A DNA stretch of 43,700 nucleotides from the NCBI GenBank assembly GCA_000209465.1, contig GL890589.1:45160-88859 (forward strand). Reading direction: 5' to 3'. The stretch's first letter is position 1, and each line of letters starts with the position of its first letter. Below, piece by piece: positions 1 to 9,683 of the stretch. A program made the translations under genes and the position numbers. The DNA comes from Lachnospiraceae oral taxon 107 str. F0167 (GTDB taxonomy: Bacteria; Bacillota; Clostridia; Lachnospirales; Lachnospiraceae). The notes beneath the pieces were generated by a model that was given only the letters and a program-made list of their open reading frames with translations, made no database searches and was not told the origin of the DNA.

Positions 1-385
1 AAAGCAGGATATAGCAAATATATTGAGCATGTTATGTAAAAGAAAAGAAGTACATATAGTGGAAGCAGAAGTATGTCCGGATCACATACATATGCTGGTA
101 GAGATTCCACCCAAAATGAGTGTATCAGTATTTTGTAGGATATTTAAAAGGTAAGAGTACACTAATGATATTTGAAAGACATGCAAATCTAAAATACAAG
201 TATGGGAATAGACATTTTTGGTGTAGGGGATATTATGTAGATACGGTAGGAAAAATGCAAAAAAGATAGAAGAATACATAAGAAACCAGCTAAATGAAGA
301 TATGTTATATGACCAAATGAGTATGAAAGAATATATAGACCCGTTTACGGGTGAGCCGGTAATAAAAAGCAATAAGAAAAAATAA
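1..385 (+). pseudogene. tnpA: IS200/IS605-family Y1 transposase TnpA, partial and frameshifted
   Basis: Reading the plus strand from base 2 gives a TnpA-like protein with the HUH metal motif (PDHIHMLV) around bases 80-105, then, after a frame change, the RHFWCRGYYVDTVG segment that carries the catalytic tyrosine, and after another change a tail ending NQLNEDMLYDQMSMKEY and the stop at 383-385. The first break fits one extra A near 146-149, and the second fits one missing A in the run at 251-255. The 5' end lies outside the window. Y1 transposases move single-stranded elements by recognising end hairpins. Here the protein cannot be made intact, so the copy should be inactive unless both indels are sequencing errors. 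Family assignment is strong because both catalytic motifs are recognisable in order. Confidence 0.88.
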
Positions 386-433
386 GCCCAAGGGGCTAAG
401 CAAGTAAATGATGTGCGGTTGGCGAACTTTCGA

Positions 434-507
434 TGAGTCTTTAGACTCAAGCGCAGGTAAAGAGCCCTTATAGGGCGAAACAACAAACCACCGGCTTAGC
501 CGGTGGT
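434..507 (+). repeat. IS200/IS605 right-end hairpins
   Basis: Three stem-loops follow the tnpA stop. TGAGTC/GACTCA pairs at 434-449 with loop TTTA. GCCC/GGGC pairs at 464-476. A near-perfect palindrome of ACCACCGGC and GCCGGTGGT occupies 487-507. The last is the usual form of a subterminal hairpin recognised by Y1 transposases at the right end. The boundary with host DNA is probably just after it, only some 20-30 bases before the TTG start of the next gene. In IS605 relatives this region is also where the omega RNA of TnpB lies, but no tnpB is present here, so that role is speculation. Confidence 0.7.
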
Positions 508-534
508 ACTGATTATCAGAGCAAAAAGGAGGGA

Positions 535-2733
535 TTGCGTATTAAAGGAATAAAAAGAATTTTAGGTTTTATAATTATCATATTTATGTTTGTGTTGCTG
601 CTTTCCGGTTGTTCTAAGAAAGCTGAAAGCAAGAACATTCATCTTGGTACAGGTGGAACGGGCGGTACATATTTTGCCTATGGCAATGCCCTAAAGAATG
701 TGGCGGAGCAGGAGAGCGATATTGATATGAGTATTCAGATTACGGCAGGTTCGGCGGCAAATCTGAGATTGATTGAGAATAATATCGTAGATATGGCAAT
801 AGTACAAAATGATACACTTTCAGATGCTTATAAGGGGAATGGAGAGTTTGAGGGCAATCCGTTAAAAATAACCAAGGCTGTAGCAGGTCTGTATACCGAA
901 AGTTATCAGATAGTGGTAAATAAGAAGTTAAGGTTGAATTCGGTGGAGGATTTGGCGGGGCTTAGAGTTTCTGTAGGTGAAGAGGGCTCCGGCGTTTTAA
1001 AGAATGCAAAAAATATTTTAAAAGCTTATGGAATGGGAATAGATGATATTGATGTAAGATATCTCTCATTTGAGGATGCGGCAAATGCCTTAAAAAACGG
1101 TGAGATAGATGCATTCTTTGTAACCGCATCGGCACCTACCAGGGCGATATCCGAATTGGCGGACAGCAATGTAGCAATTGATATTCTCTCATTGGATGAG
1201 AGAGCGATAAGATTCCTTCAGGACAGTTATAGCGGCTATAGCATTACCACAATAAAAAAGGGTACATATAAGGGAATAAACAGGGATATCACCACTGTAG
1301 GAGTTATGGCAGTTCTGGTGGCAAATGAGAATATGAGCTCAAGTAATATTGAAACCGTACTAAACTTATTGAAAAATCATCAGGAGAGTTTCAATAAAAT
1401 TTCGGGAAATACCATAAATATTTTTGATGAAAGCACTTTAAACAGTATAGAGGCAAATTTTCATAAGGGGGCTAATACTTGGTACAGTGAAAACGGAATA
1501 ATCGGAGTAAAGGCTGATGTGAAAGCTGATACAGCGCCCGGAAAAACTCTAAATCTTGATATGTATCAGACTGTTGCTGTTGCGGTACTTGCACTCTTTA
1601 TAGGAGTACTTTTAAAGGAGAGAATAAAGTTTTTGACTACCTTTTGTATTCCCGCACCTGTAGTAGGCGGTATGATATTTGCAGTAATATTTTGTGTATT
1701 GTATGCACTGGATATTATAGAGATTAACTTTGATGAAACTCTTAGAAATGTCTGCATGGTAATGTTTTTTACATCTGTAGGATTTCAGGCAAATATGAAG
1801 GTGCTAAAGAGCGGTGGGAAGGGCACATTTATCTTCCTTGCACTTGTATTGGTTTTGATAATATCTCAAAACTTTGTAGCCGTAGGACTTTCAAAACTGC
1901 TTGGTATAAATCCGCTTATCGGTATGTGTACAGGCTCCATACCTATGATTGGAGGGCATGGCACTGCGGGAGCTTTCGGACCGCTTCTTGAAGATATGAA
2001 TGTTGACGGTGCGACAACTCTTGCTACAGCAGCGGCTACTTTCGGACTTGTAGCAGGTTCATTGATGGGTGGACCTTTGGCAAACAGCCTTATAAAAAAG
2101 AAAAACCTCATGGATACTGCTGTATATGAAGATGACAGTATGCTTGTGGAAGAGGAGATAAAGCATAGGAGAGAGGTCTCCATGTATGCACCTGCAGTAT
2201 ATCAACTGACACTTGCCATGGGCATAGGAACTGTTATATCTTTTGTACTTTCAAAGACAGGTATGACTTTTCCGATATATATAGGCTCTATGATTGTTGC
2301 AGTTATAATGAGAAATATCAGTGAATATACCGATAAGTTCAGAATACATATGGGAGAAATAAATGATCTCGGAAGTATCTGCCTTTCGCTTTTCCTTGGT
2401 GTTGCAATGATTACACTTAAGCTTTGGCAATTGGCTGCGCTGGCACTTCCGCTATTTATATTGTTGGCAGGTCAGGTGGCACTGATGTACATTTTTGCAA
2501 GATTTATAGTATTCAAATGTATGGGAAGTGATTATGATGCTGCTGTACTTGCAGCCGGAACCTGTGGTTTCGGTATGGGTGCCACGCCGAATGCTATGGC
2601 AAATATGCAGGCTGTAACGGAAAAGTATTTGCCTTCCGTAAAGGCATTTTTACTTGTGCCGATAGTTGGAAGTATGTTTGCGGATTTTTTAAATAGTTTG
2701 ACTATTACATTTTTTATAAACTTCCTTGGTTAA
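535..2733 (+). CDS. TAXI-family solute receptor fused to GltS-type sodium/glutamate carrier
   Basis: This 732-residue protein joins two transport modules that are normally separate. Residues 1-26 form a lipoprotein signal ending LLLSGC. About residues 34-320 match the TAXI class of TRAP receptors, including the GTGGTGGTYFAYG start and the ITAGSAANL segment. From about residue 340 the sequence is a GltS (ESS family) carrier, with roughly ten hydrophobic segments and the hallmark GGHGTAGAFG loop. The start is TTG at 535 with AAAAGGAGGGA just before it. No TRAP membrane genes DctQ/DctM adjoin it, so the carrier domain presumably replaces them. Glutamate or a related dicarboxylate is a reasonable guess from GltS and is not shown by the sequence. 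A terminator follows. The IS remnant ends immediately upstream and may have displaced the native promoter. Confidence 0.87.
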   Translation: MRIKGIKRILGFIIIIFMFVLLLSGCSKKAESKNIHLGTGGTGGTYFAYGNALKNVAEQESDIDMSIQITAGSAANLRLIENNIVDMAIVQNDTLSDAYKGNGEFEGNPLKITKAVAGLYTESYQIVVNKKLRLNSVEDLAGLRVSVGEEGSGVLKNAKNILKAYGMGIDDIDVRYLSFEDAANALKNGEIDAFFVTASAPTRAISELADSNVAIDILSLDERAIRFLQDSYSGYSITTIKKGTYKGINRDITTVGVMAVLVANENMSSSNIETVLNLLKNHQESFNKISGNTINIFDESTLNSIEANFHKGANTWYSENGIIGVKADVKADTAPGKTLNLDMYQTVAVAVLALFIGVLLKERIKFLTTFCIPAPVVGGMIFAVIFCVLYALDIIEINFDETLRNVCMVMFFTSVGFQANMKVLKSGGKGTFIFLALVLVLIISQNFVAVGLSKLLGINPLIGMCTGSIPMIGGHGTAGAFGPLLEDMNVDGATTLATAAATFGLVAGSLMGGPLANSLIKKKNLMDTAVYEDDSMLVEEEIKHRREVSMYAPAVYQLTLAMGIGTVISFVLSKTGMTFPIYIGSMIVAVIMRNISEYTDKFRIHMGEINDLGSICLSLFLGVAMITLKLWQLAALALPLFILLAGQVALMYIFARFIVFKCMGSDYDAAVLAAGTCGFGMGATPNAMANMQAVTEKYLPSVKAFLLVPIVGSMFADFLNSLTITFFINFLG

Positions 2734-2751
2734 TACCTATAATTTTACCAT

Positions 2752-2800
2752 TATATTTTAAAGCTCTTCTTAAAGGAGAGCTTTTTTATTGTAATGGTAT
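2752..2800 (+). terminator. Rho-independent terminator after the TAXI-GltS gene
   Basis: An inner stem AAGCTCT/AGAGCTT is followed by TTTTTTATT near 2781-2790. An outer pair, TACCATTA and TAATGGTA, extends the fold. It separates the transporter from the glycan-phosphorylase genes. Confidence 0.75.
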
Positions 2801-2819
2801 ATATTGACAAAGATTATAG

Positions 2820-2848
2820 TTGAATTTTTTGTGTTAAAATATTATATT
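2820..2848 (+). promoter_or_regulatory. Possible sigma-A promoter for the GH112 operon
   Basis: TTGAAT at 2820-2825 and TATATT at 2843-2848 are separated by 17 bases, 46 bases before the start codon. A better -35 hexamer, TTGACA at 2804-2809, lacks a well-spaced -10. The assignment is weak. Confidence 0.35.
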
Positions 2849-2894
2849 TGATATGAAGATTTAATACGAAAAATACCTAGGATAAGGGGGCAAA

Positions 2895-5048
2895 ATGCTA
2901 AAAGGGAGAGTAACGATACCTACAGATATTGATATCATTGAAGAAACAAAGAAGATAATGGAACTTTGGGGCGCAGATGCCGTCAGAGACTGTGACGGTA
3001 CCGATATGCCAAAGGAATTAGAGGAGCTGGATGCGAAGATTTATGCCACTTATTATACTACCAGAAAGGATAATGAGTGGGCAAAGGCAAATCCTGATGA
3101 AGTTCAGCAAATGTATATAATGACCGACTTTTATACGGCTACAGAGGATATTATAAGAATAAATCTTATGAAGGGTTTACATCCTGATTTACTTAAGGTA
3201 AATGATCGTGATGATATAAAGAGATGGTGGGAGGTAATGGATCGGACAACCGGTGAACCCGTGTCCACGGCAGATTGGCATTATGAAGACGGTGAAGTAT
3301 TTATAAATGCAAAGAAATACCACGAGTATACAGTCAGTTTCCTGGCGTATATAATCTGGGATCCGGTGCATATGTACAATGCGGTAACTAATGGCTGGAC
3401 AGATTTTGAAAAGCAGATAACCTTTGATGTGCGTCAACCAAAAACAAGAAAATATTCAATGAAAAGGCTCAGAAAATTTTTGGAGGAGCATCCAAAAGTG
3501 GATGTAATAAGATTTACTACATTTTTCCATCAATTTACCTTGATATTTGATGAGCTTGCAAGACAAAAATATGTGGATTGGTATGGTTACAGTGCTTCAG
3601 TAAGCCCGTATATTTTGGAGCAATTTGAAAAAGAGGTAGGGTATAAATTCAGACCTGAATATATAATAGACCAGGGATATATGAATAATACCTACAGAGT
3701 TCCGACTGATAAATATTTTGATTTTATAGATTTCCAAAGAAGAGAAGTGGCAAAGCTTGCCAAGGAGATGGTGGATATCGTACATGAGTATGATAGGGAA
3801 GCCATGATGTTTTTGGGAGACCATTGGATAGGCATGGAACCATATATGGAAGAGTTTAAAAGTATAGGTCTTGATGCCGTGGTTGGAAGTGTCGGAAACG
3901 GGCAGACTTTGAGACTAATAAGTGATATTGAGGGGGTAAAATATACCGAGGGCAGACTTTTACCGTATTTTTTTCCGGACACCTTCTATAAGGGAGGAAG
4001 TCCTTTAAGAGAAGCTAAGATAAACTGGATAACTGCCAGAAGAGCAATACTTAGAAAACCTGTGGACAGAATAGGATATGGCGGATATTTAAAGCTTACT
4101 TTGGATTTCCCTGATTTTATTGACTACACAAAAAAGGTTTGTGATGAATTCAGAGAGCTGTATGAGAATGCCAAGGACTGCAAAGCACATTGTATTAAGA
4201 AGGTTGCCATACTTAGCGTATGGGGAAGATATAAGTCATGGGGCAATCATATGGTTCATCATGCAATATATTATAAAAAGAACTATTCCTATGCCGGAGT
4301 GATAGAGGCATTGAGCGGTGCTCCTGTTGATGTATCCTTTATAAGCTTTGACGATATTATAAAAGACAGGGTAAAGCTCGAGGATTTTGATATTGTAATG
4401 AATATCGGTGATGTAAATACAGGTCAAGCCGGTGGTGAATATTGGAGCGATGAAAGAATTTTAAGAGCAGTAAGAGATTTTATATACAATGGCGGAGGCT
4501 TTATAGGTGTAGGTGAGCCAAGCGGACATATTTATCAGGGTAGAGTTTTACAGCTTGCAAGTCAGCTTGGAGTGGAGATAGAAAACGGATTTACTTTAGG
4601 CAAGGGAAAATACAATAAAAATATCAAATCACATTTTATTACAGCTCAGATTGACGAAGAGATAAACTTCGGTGAAGGCAAGGATTTTGTATATGCTCTT
4701 GAAGGAACTGATGTTTTGGCTGTAAGAAATGACTCTGTACAGCTATCAAGCAAAGAGTTCGGCAAGGGAAGATGTGTATATATAAGCGGATTGCCTTACA
4801 GCCTTGTAAATACAAGATTGCTGTACAGGTCAATACTTTGGGCATCACATGATGAAGAGGGCATTTACAGATGGTGCAGCGACAATCTGAATGTAGAGGT
4901 AAATGCCTATGTTGAAAATAATAAATTTTGTGTTGTAAACAATACTTATGAGACTCAGGAAACTACCATTTATAAAGGAGATGGAAGTTCTTTCGAGGTT
5001 ATATTAAAACCTACTGAGATAAAATGGTTTACAATAAAGGGGGTTTAA
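2895..5048 (+). CDS. lnpA: 1,3-beta-galactosyl-N-acetylhexosamine phosphorylase (GH112)
   Basis: The enzyme phosphorolyses galacto-N-biose and/or lacto-N-biose I in the cytoplasm to alpha-galactose 1-phosphate plus GalNAc or GlcNAc, the entry step for mucin and milk glycan cores. At 717 residues it has typical family length. Recognisable segments are the N-terminal WGADAVRDCDGTD, the barrel strand motif VIRFTTFFHQF, and LGDHWIGMEPY, whose Asp at residue 309 lies where the family general acid (Asp313 in the Bifidobacterium longum enzyme) is expected. The beta-rich C-terminal part is complete. ATG at 2895 follows AAGGGGG. The kinase gene starts two bases after its stop, so the two are an operon. 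Sequence alone does not tell whether GNB, LNB or both are preferred. Genes for UDP-sugar conversion (galT, galE) are not in the window. Confidence 0.94.
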   Translation: MLKGRVTIPTDIDIIEETKKIMELWGADAVRDCDGTDMPKELEELDAKIYATYYTTRKDNEWAKANPDEVQQMYIMTDFYTATEDIIRINLMKGLHPDLLKVNDRDDIKRWWEVMDRTTGEPVSTADWHYEDGEVFINAKKYHEYTVSFLAYIIWDPVHMYNAVTNGWTDFEKQITFDVRQPKTRKYSMKRLRKFLEEHPKVDVIRFTTFFHQFTLIFDELARQKYVDWYGYSASVSPYILEQFEKEVGYKFRPEYIIDQGYMNNTYRVPTDKYFDFIDFQRREVAKLAKEMVDIVHEYDREAMMFLGDHWIGMEPYMEEFKSIGLDAVVGSVGNGQTLRLISDIEGVKYTEGRLLPYFFPDTFYKGGSPLREAKINWITARRAILRKPVDRIGYGGYLKLTLDFPDFIDYTKKVCDEFRELYENAKDCKAHCIKKVAILSVWGRYKSWGNHMVHHAIYYKKNYSYAGVIEALSGAPVDVSFISFDDIIKDRVKLEDFDIVMNIGDVNTGQAGGEYWSDERILRAVRDFIYNGGGFIGVGEPSGHIYQGRVLQLASQLGVEIENGFTLGKGKYNKNIKSHFITAQIDEEINFGEGKDFVYALEGTDVLAVRNDSVQLSSKEFGKGRCVYISGLPYSLVNTRLLYRSILWASHDEEGIYRWCSDNLNVEVNAYVENNKFCVVNNTYETQETTIYKGDGSSFEVILKPTEIKWFTIKGV

Positions 5049-5050
5049 TT

Positions 5051-6139
5051 ATGGAATCAAATGTACTGGATGTATTAAAGCATTATAAGGACTTTGACAA
5101 GCTTAAAAGTTTCGGTGAATATGGCAACGGACATATAAATGATACCTATCTTATTGAATATGAGGGTAATAATAAGATTATTTTACAGAAAGTAAATAAA
5201 AATATTTTTAAAGAGCCTAAAAAGCTTATGGAAAATATTTCACTTGTGACATCATATCTAAGAGAAAAAATTATTGAAAAGGGTGGAAATCCGGATCGTG
5301 AGACTCTAAACCTTATAAATACGGAAGAGGGAAATTACTTCTATGAGGATAGTAACTCAGATATTTGGAGAATGTATGAATTTATAGATAATGCTATATG
5401 CTATGAGCAGGTAACAAATACGAATGAATTTTATGAGTCAGGATATGCCTTTGGAAATTTTCAAAATCTTTTGGAGGGATTTCCTGTAAATAAGCTCAGT
5501 GAGGTTATTAAAAATTTCCACAACACAGAGGACAGATTTAAAACCTTTAAGGCTATTTTAGATGAGGATTTGCTTGGAAGAGCAAAGTCTGTACAGGATG
5601 AGATAGACTTTTTTATAAAGAGGGAAGAATACAGCCATATCTTTAATGAAGCATTAAAAAATAATGAAATCTCTTTAAAGGTTACACATAATGACACCAA
5701 GCTGAATAATATTTTATTTGATAATGCCACTAAAAAGGCATTATGTGTAATTGATTTGGATACTATAATGCCGGGCTTTGCAGCCTTTGACTTTGGAGAT
5801 GCCATAAGATTCGGAGCCAATAAGGGGCTGGAGGATGAAGTGGATTTGTCAAAGGTAGGGCTTGATATAGAGCTGTTTGAGGCTTTTACAAAAGGATTTT
5901 TGGAGGCATGTGGTAAGAGTCTGAGCAAAAGGGAAATAGAGCTTTTACCTATGGCGGCTATGGTTATGACTTTTGAATGCGGTATGAGATTTTTGGGAGA
6001 TTATATTGCAGGAGATAAGTATTTTAAGATAAGCAGAGAAAAACATAATCTTGATAGAGCCAGAACTCAAATAAAGTTGATTTCAGATATGGAAGCAAAT
6101 ATAGAAGAGATGAAAAAGATTGTAGCTAAATATGTGTAG
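5051..6139 (+). CDS. nahK: N-acetylhexosamine 1-kinase (NahK/LnpB)
   Basis: This phosphotransferase-fold kinase phosphorylates GlcNAc or GalNAc at C1, using the amino sugar released by the upstream phosphorylase. I start it at ATG 5051, giving 362 residues, close to the usual length. A longer TTG start at 5024 would lie inside the phosphorylase. The AAAGGGGG ribosome site is made of the last bases of the upstream gene, which implies translational coupling. Catalytic motifs are clear: VTHNDTKLNNILFD (catalytic loop with Asp and Asn) and VIDLDTIMPGFAAFDFGD (metal-binding Asp). The amino-terminal glycine loop is FGEYGNGHINDTYL. Family placement follows from motifs plus the GH112 neighbour. Function on a different amino sugar remains possible. 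Confidence 0.92.
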   Translation: MESNVLDVLKHYKDFDKLKSFGEYGNGHINDTYLIEYEGNNKIILQKVNKNIFKEPKKLMENISLVTSYLREKIIEKGGNPDRETLNLINTEEGNYFYEDSNSDIWRMYEFIDNAICYEQVTNTNEFYESGYAFGNFQNLLEGFPVNKLSEVIKNFHNTEDRFKTFKAILDEDLLGRAKSVQDEIDFFIKREEYSHIFNEALKNNEISLKVTHNDTKLNNILFDNATKKALCVIDLDTIMPGFAAFDFGDAIRFGANKGLEDEVDLSKVGLDIELFEAFTKGFLEACGKSLSKREIELLPMAAMVMTFECGMRFLGDYIAGDKYFKISREKHNLDRARTQIKLISDMEANIEEMKKIVAKYV

Positions 6140-6202
6140 ATTTTAAAATGCCACAAATGTTGCAATAAAGTGATTCTGTTTTATAGAAATGGATACTTAG
6201 AT

Positions 6203-6712
6203 ATGTTGGATAAAAAAATTATACTATGCGGTTTTATGGCAAGCGGAAAGACTACAATAGGCAGGGCTTTGGCAGAAAAAATAAATATTGAATATGTAGA
6301 TACAGATGAATTGCTTGTAAAGACTTATGGCATGGATATTCCGACCATATTTGAAAAGTATGGTGAGGAGTATTTTAGAGATTTGGAGCATAATATAGCC
6401 AAAAAAGTCGTAGAAATGCCTGTTGCAGTTATTTCTACCGGTGGTGGAATGCTTACCTTTGAGAGAAATGGTGAGCTTTTGAAAAAAAACGGTATTATTA
6501 TCTGCCTTGTTAGAGATTTTGATAAAATATATGAAGATTTGCTTGCAGATAAAAACAGACCTCTGGCAAAATCAAAGTCAAAGGATGAGCTTGCAAGCCT
6601 TTATGATATGAGAATATCCAAATATCAAAAGTATGCCGATTATACTGTAGAAAACAATGGCAGTCCGGAGGATTGTATAAAAAAAATAATATCCATTATT
6701 GACGAGAGTTAA
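6203..6712 (+). CDS. aroK: Shikimate kinase
   Basis: Catalyses ATP-dependent 3-phosphorylation of shikimate in aromatic amino-acid synthesis. Visible features are the Walker A loop GFMASGKTTIG, the DTDELL shikimate-contact motif, the ISTGGGM glycine motif and the lid residue segment KNRPLA. I prefer ATG 6203 (169 residues), because the protein then begins MLDKKIILCGF, as usual for the family. A GTG start at 6170 would add eleven residues that look unlike the family. Neither start has a strong ribosome site. It lies 63 bases after the kinase gene with no obvious terminator between, so it may be co-transcribed, but it has no pathway link to glycan use. Confidence 0.9.
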   Translation: MLDKKIILCGFMASGKTTIGRALAEKINIEYVDTDELLVKTYGMDIPTIFEKYGEEYFRDLEHNIAKKVVEMPVAVISTGGGMLTFERNGELLKKNGIIICLVRDFDKIYEDLLADKNRPLAKSKSKDELASLYDMRISKYQKYADYTVENNGSPEDCIKKIISIIDES

Positions 6713-6731
6713 AATACATTATATACTGTTA

Positions 6732-6757
6732 CGAAAGTATGTTCGAATTTATCGAAC
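6732..6757 (+). promoter_or_regulatory. Putative LexA (SOS) operator upstream of uvrA
   Basis: CGAAAGTATGTTCG at 6732-6745 differs at one arm base from the Gram-positive LexA pattern CGAACNNNNGTTCG. It overlaps a second inverted repeat, GTTCGA-ATTTA-TCGAAC, at 6741-6757. It lies 31-44 bases before the uvrA start, and uvrA is a standard SOS gene. No clear promoter hexamers were identified around it. Confidence 0.65.
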
Positions 6758-6775
6758 ATGTAATGGAGATGTTTA

Positions 6776-9595
6776 ATGGATACAAAATATATAAAGATAA
6801 GAGGTGCCAATGAGCACAATCTAAAAAATATATCAGTGGACATACCAAGAGGAGAATTGGTTGTTTTAACAGGGCTTTCCGGTTCAGGAAAGTCCTCTTT
6901 GGCGTTTGATACCATATATGCGGAAGGACAAAGAAGATATATGGAGTCTATGTCATCATATGCGAGGATGTTTCTCGGACAGATGGAAAAACCGGATGTT
7001 GAAAGTATTGAAGGGCTTTCACCTGCGATTTCCATAGACCAAAAGTCAACGAACAGAAACCCGAGATCCACAGTGGGTACTGTGACGGAAATATATGATT
7101 ATCTAAGGCTTTTGTATGCAAGAATCGGAATACCGCATTGCCCATGTTGCGGTAAAGAGATTCATAGGCAGAGTATTGATCAGATGGTTGACAGAGTAAA
7201 GACATTGCCTGAAAAGACAAAGTTTATGATACTATCACCTGTAGTAAAGGGTAAAAAGGGCAGACATGAGAAGGTACTTGAAAGTGCCAAGAGATCAGGC
7301 TATGTCCGTGCCATGATTGACGGAAATATGTATGAACTCAGTGAGGAAATCGTACTTGAAAAGAATATAAAACATAGTATCGATATTGTAATAGACAGAC
7401 TTTCCGTAAAGGAAAATATAGAAAAGAGACTTACAGATTCGCTGGAGGCTGCATTAACCCTTGGTGGCGGTTATGCCACTATTGATATAATAGACGGAGA
7501 ACCTATAAAGTTTTCACAAAACTTTGCCTGCCCTGACTGTGGTATTTCTATTGATGAGGTGGAGCCGAGGACTTTTTCATTTAATAATCCTTTCGGGGCA
7601 TGTCCTGATTGTGCAGGGCTTGGGTATACCATGGAATTTGATGAGGATTTGATGATTCCTGATAAATCTCTTTCCATAAATCAGGGTGCCATAATAGTGC
7701 TTGGCTGGCAGAGCAGCAATGATAAAAAGAGCTTCAGCAATGCAATGCTGAGAGCGCTTGCAGAGAAGTTTAACTTCAGTTTGGATACACCTTTTGAGGA
7801 CTATCCTAAAGAAATACATGATATATTGATTTACGGTACTACCGAGCAGGTGGATGTGGCATATACAGGTCAGAGAGGAAGCGGTGTATATCCTGTTATC
7901 TTTGAAGGTCTTATAAAAAATATGGAAAAGCGTTATAGAGAAACCTTTTCACAGAGTGCCAAGGAAGAATATGAGCAGTATATGAGGATTGCTCCCTGCA
8001 AGTCCTGTGGCGGAAGAAGATTAAAAAAAGAAGCTTTGGCTGTAACTCTTGGCGGAAAGAATATATATGATGCCACAGATGCGTCCATTACCGATTTTAG
8101 AAATTTTATAGACAGCTTGGAGCTTACAAAAATGCAGGAAGCCATAGGTGCATTGATTTTAAAGGAAATCAGAGCAAGAGTTACCTTCCTTATAGATGTA
8201 GGCCTTGATTATCTAAGTCTTACCAGAGCTACAGGTACACTCAGCGGTGGTGAAGCACAAAGAATAAGGTTGGCAACTCAGATAGGCTCAGGGCTTGTAG
8301 GAGTGGCATATATACTGGATGAGCCAAGTATCGGACTTCATCAAAGAGATAATGATAAATTGCTTGCAACATTAAAGCATCTAAGAGATATCGGAAACTC
8401 CGTTTTGGTGGTGGAGCATGATGAGGATACCATGATGGAGGCTGATTATATTGTGGATATAGGACCCGGAGCCGGCAGTCATGGCGGTGAGGTGGTAGCC
8501 ACAGGCAGTGCAAAGGAAATAATGGCAAATCCAAACTCCATCACTGGTAAATATCTCTCGGGTGAGATAAAAATTCCTGTACCAAAGAGCAGGAGAACAC
8601 CTACAGGATGGCTGAGTGTAAAAGGTGCGGCACAGAACAATCTGAAAAATATAAATGTAAAGATTCCTACAGGAGTAATGACCTGTGTAACAGGTGTTTC
8701 AGGCTCCGGTAAGTCATCCCTTGTAAATGAGATAGTATATAAGGCATTGGCTAAGAAACTGAACCGTGCCCATACTATTCCCGGAAAGTATAAGTCAATA
8801 GAGGGAGCGGAGCAGCTTGATAAGGTAATTGCTATAGACCAGTCACCGATAGGAAGAACCCCAAGATCAAATCCTGCTACATATACGGGCGTATTTGATA
8901 TGATCAGAGATCTCTTTGCGGCAACACAGGATGCAAAGATGAGAGGCTACAAAAAAGGAAGATTCAGTTTTAATGTAAAGGGTGGAAGATGTGAGAGCTG
9001 CTCAGGTGACGGTATTATAAAGATAGAGATGCATTTCCTGCCTGATGTATATGTACCATGTGAAGTCTGTGGCGGAAAAAGATATAACAGAGAGACCTTG
9101 GAAGTAAAATATAAGGGCAAATCCATATATGATGTACTTAATATGACTGTGGAAGAGGCTCTAAGCTTTTTTGAAAATGTGCCTACCATAGCAAGAAAGA
9201 TACAGACCTTATATGATGTAGGACTTTCATATATAAAGCTTGGTCAGCCGTCTACAGAACTCAGCGGTGGAGAAGCACAGAGAATAAAGCTTGCAACCGA
9301 ACTTTCAAAGAGGGCTACGGGAAAGACTATTTATATCTTAGATGAGCCTACTACAGGACTTCATTTTGCGGATGTACATAAGCTTGTTGAGATACTTAGA
9401 AGACTTTCAGACAGCGGAAATACGGTACTTGTAATAGAGCATAATCTTGATGTTATAAAATGTGCCGATTATATAATTGATATAGGTCCCGAAGGCGGTG
9501 CCGGAGGTGGCGAGGTAGTAGCTACCGGTACACCGGAGGAGATAGCAAAAATAGAAAAATCGTATACCGGAAAGTATGTGAAGAGATATCTGTAG
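6776..9595 (+). CDS. uvrA: Excinuclease ABC subunit UvrA
   Basis: DNA-damage recognition ATPase of nucleotide excision repair, acting as a dimer that loads UvrB. The 939 residues match full-length UvrA. In order I see Walker [15 protein letters not shown], a zinc-binding CPCC/CPDC segment, signature [14 protein letters not shown] with Walker [14 protein letters not shown], the second Walker [14 protein letters not shown], the CESCSGDG and CEVCGGKRY zinc module, and the second signature [15 protein letters not shown] with [16 protein letters not shown] 6776 follows GGAGATG. A LexA-like box lies upstream. uvrB and uvrC are not adjacent. No damaging change is visible. Confidence 0.97.
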   Translation: MDTKYIKIRGANEHNLKNISVDIPRGELVVLTGLSGSGKSSLAFDTIYAEGQRRYMESMSSYARMFLGQMEKPDVESIEGLSPAISIDQKSTNRNPRSTVGTVTEIYDYLRLLYARIGIPHCPCCGKEIHRQSIDQMVDRVKTLPEKTKFMILSPVVKGKKGRHEKVLESAKRSGYVRAMIDGNMYELSEEIVLEKNIKHSIDIVIDRLSVKENIEKRLTDSLEAALTLGGGYATIDIIDGEPIKFSQNFACPDCGISIDEVEPRTFSFNNPFGACPDCAGLGYTMEFDEDLMIPDKSLSINQGAIIVLGWQSSNDKKSFSNAMLRALAEKFNFSLDTPFEDYPKEIHDILIYGTTEQVDVAYTGQRGSGVYPVIFEGLIKNMEKRYRETFSQSAKEEYEQYMRIAPCKSCGGRRLKKEALAVTLGGKNIYDATDASITDFRNFIDSLELTKMQEAIGALILKEIRARVTFLIDVGLDYLSLTRATGTLSGGEAQRIRLATQIGSGLVGVAYILDEPSIGLHQRDNDKLLATLKHLRDIGNSVLVVEHDEDTMMEADYIVDIGPGAGSHGGEVVATGSAKEIMANPNSITGKYLSGEIKIPVPKSRRTPTGWLSVKGAAQNNLKNINVKIPTGVMTCVTGVSGSGKSSLVNEIVYKALAKKLNRAHTIPGKYKSIEGAEQLDKVIAIDQSPIGRTPRSNPATYTGVFDMIRDLFAATQDAKMRGYKKGRFSFNVKGGRCESCSGDGIIKIEMHFLPDVYVPCEVCGGKRYNRETLEVKYKGKSIYDVLNMTVEEALSFFENVPTIARKIQTLYDVGLSYIKLGQPSTELSGGEAQRIKLATELSKRATGKTIYILDEPTTGLHFADVHKLVEILRRLSDSGNTVLVIEHNLDVIKCADYIIDIGPEGGAGGGEVVATGTPEEIAKIEKSYTGKYVKRYL

Positions 9596-9683
9596 TTACA
9601 ATGCGGTTGGAGAAGCAGCGGGAAGAGATATAGGCGAATATAAAAATAATACATAAGAATACTGCATACATTTGTAGGAAGTG

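Noticed and set aside
1866-2183. 105-residue open frame on the minus strand
   Set aside because: It lies wholly inside the GltS domain coding region, has no ribosome site, and its composition is that of an antisense shadow.
5461-5928. 155-residue minus-strand open frame
   Set aside because: It is antisense to the kinase gene, Ser/Leu/Lys-rich as expected from reading AT-rich coding DNA backwards, and has no start signal.
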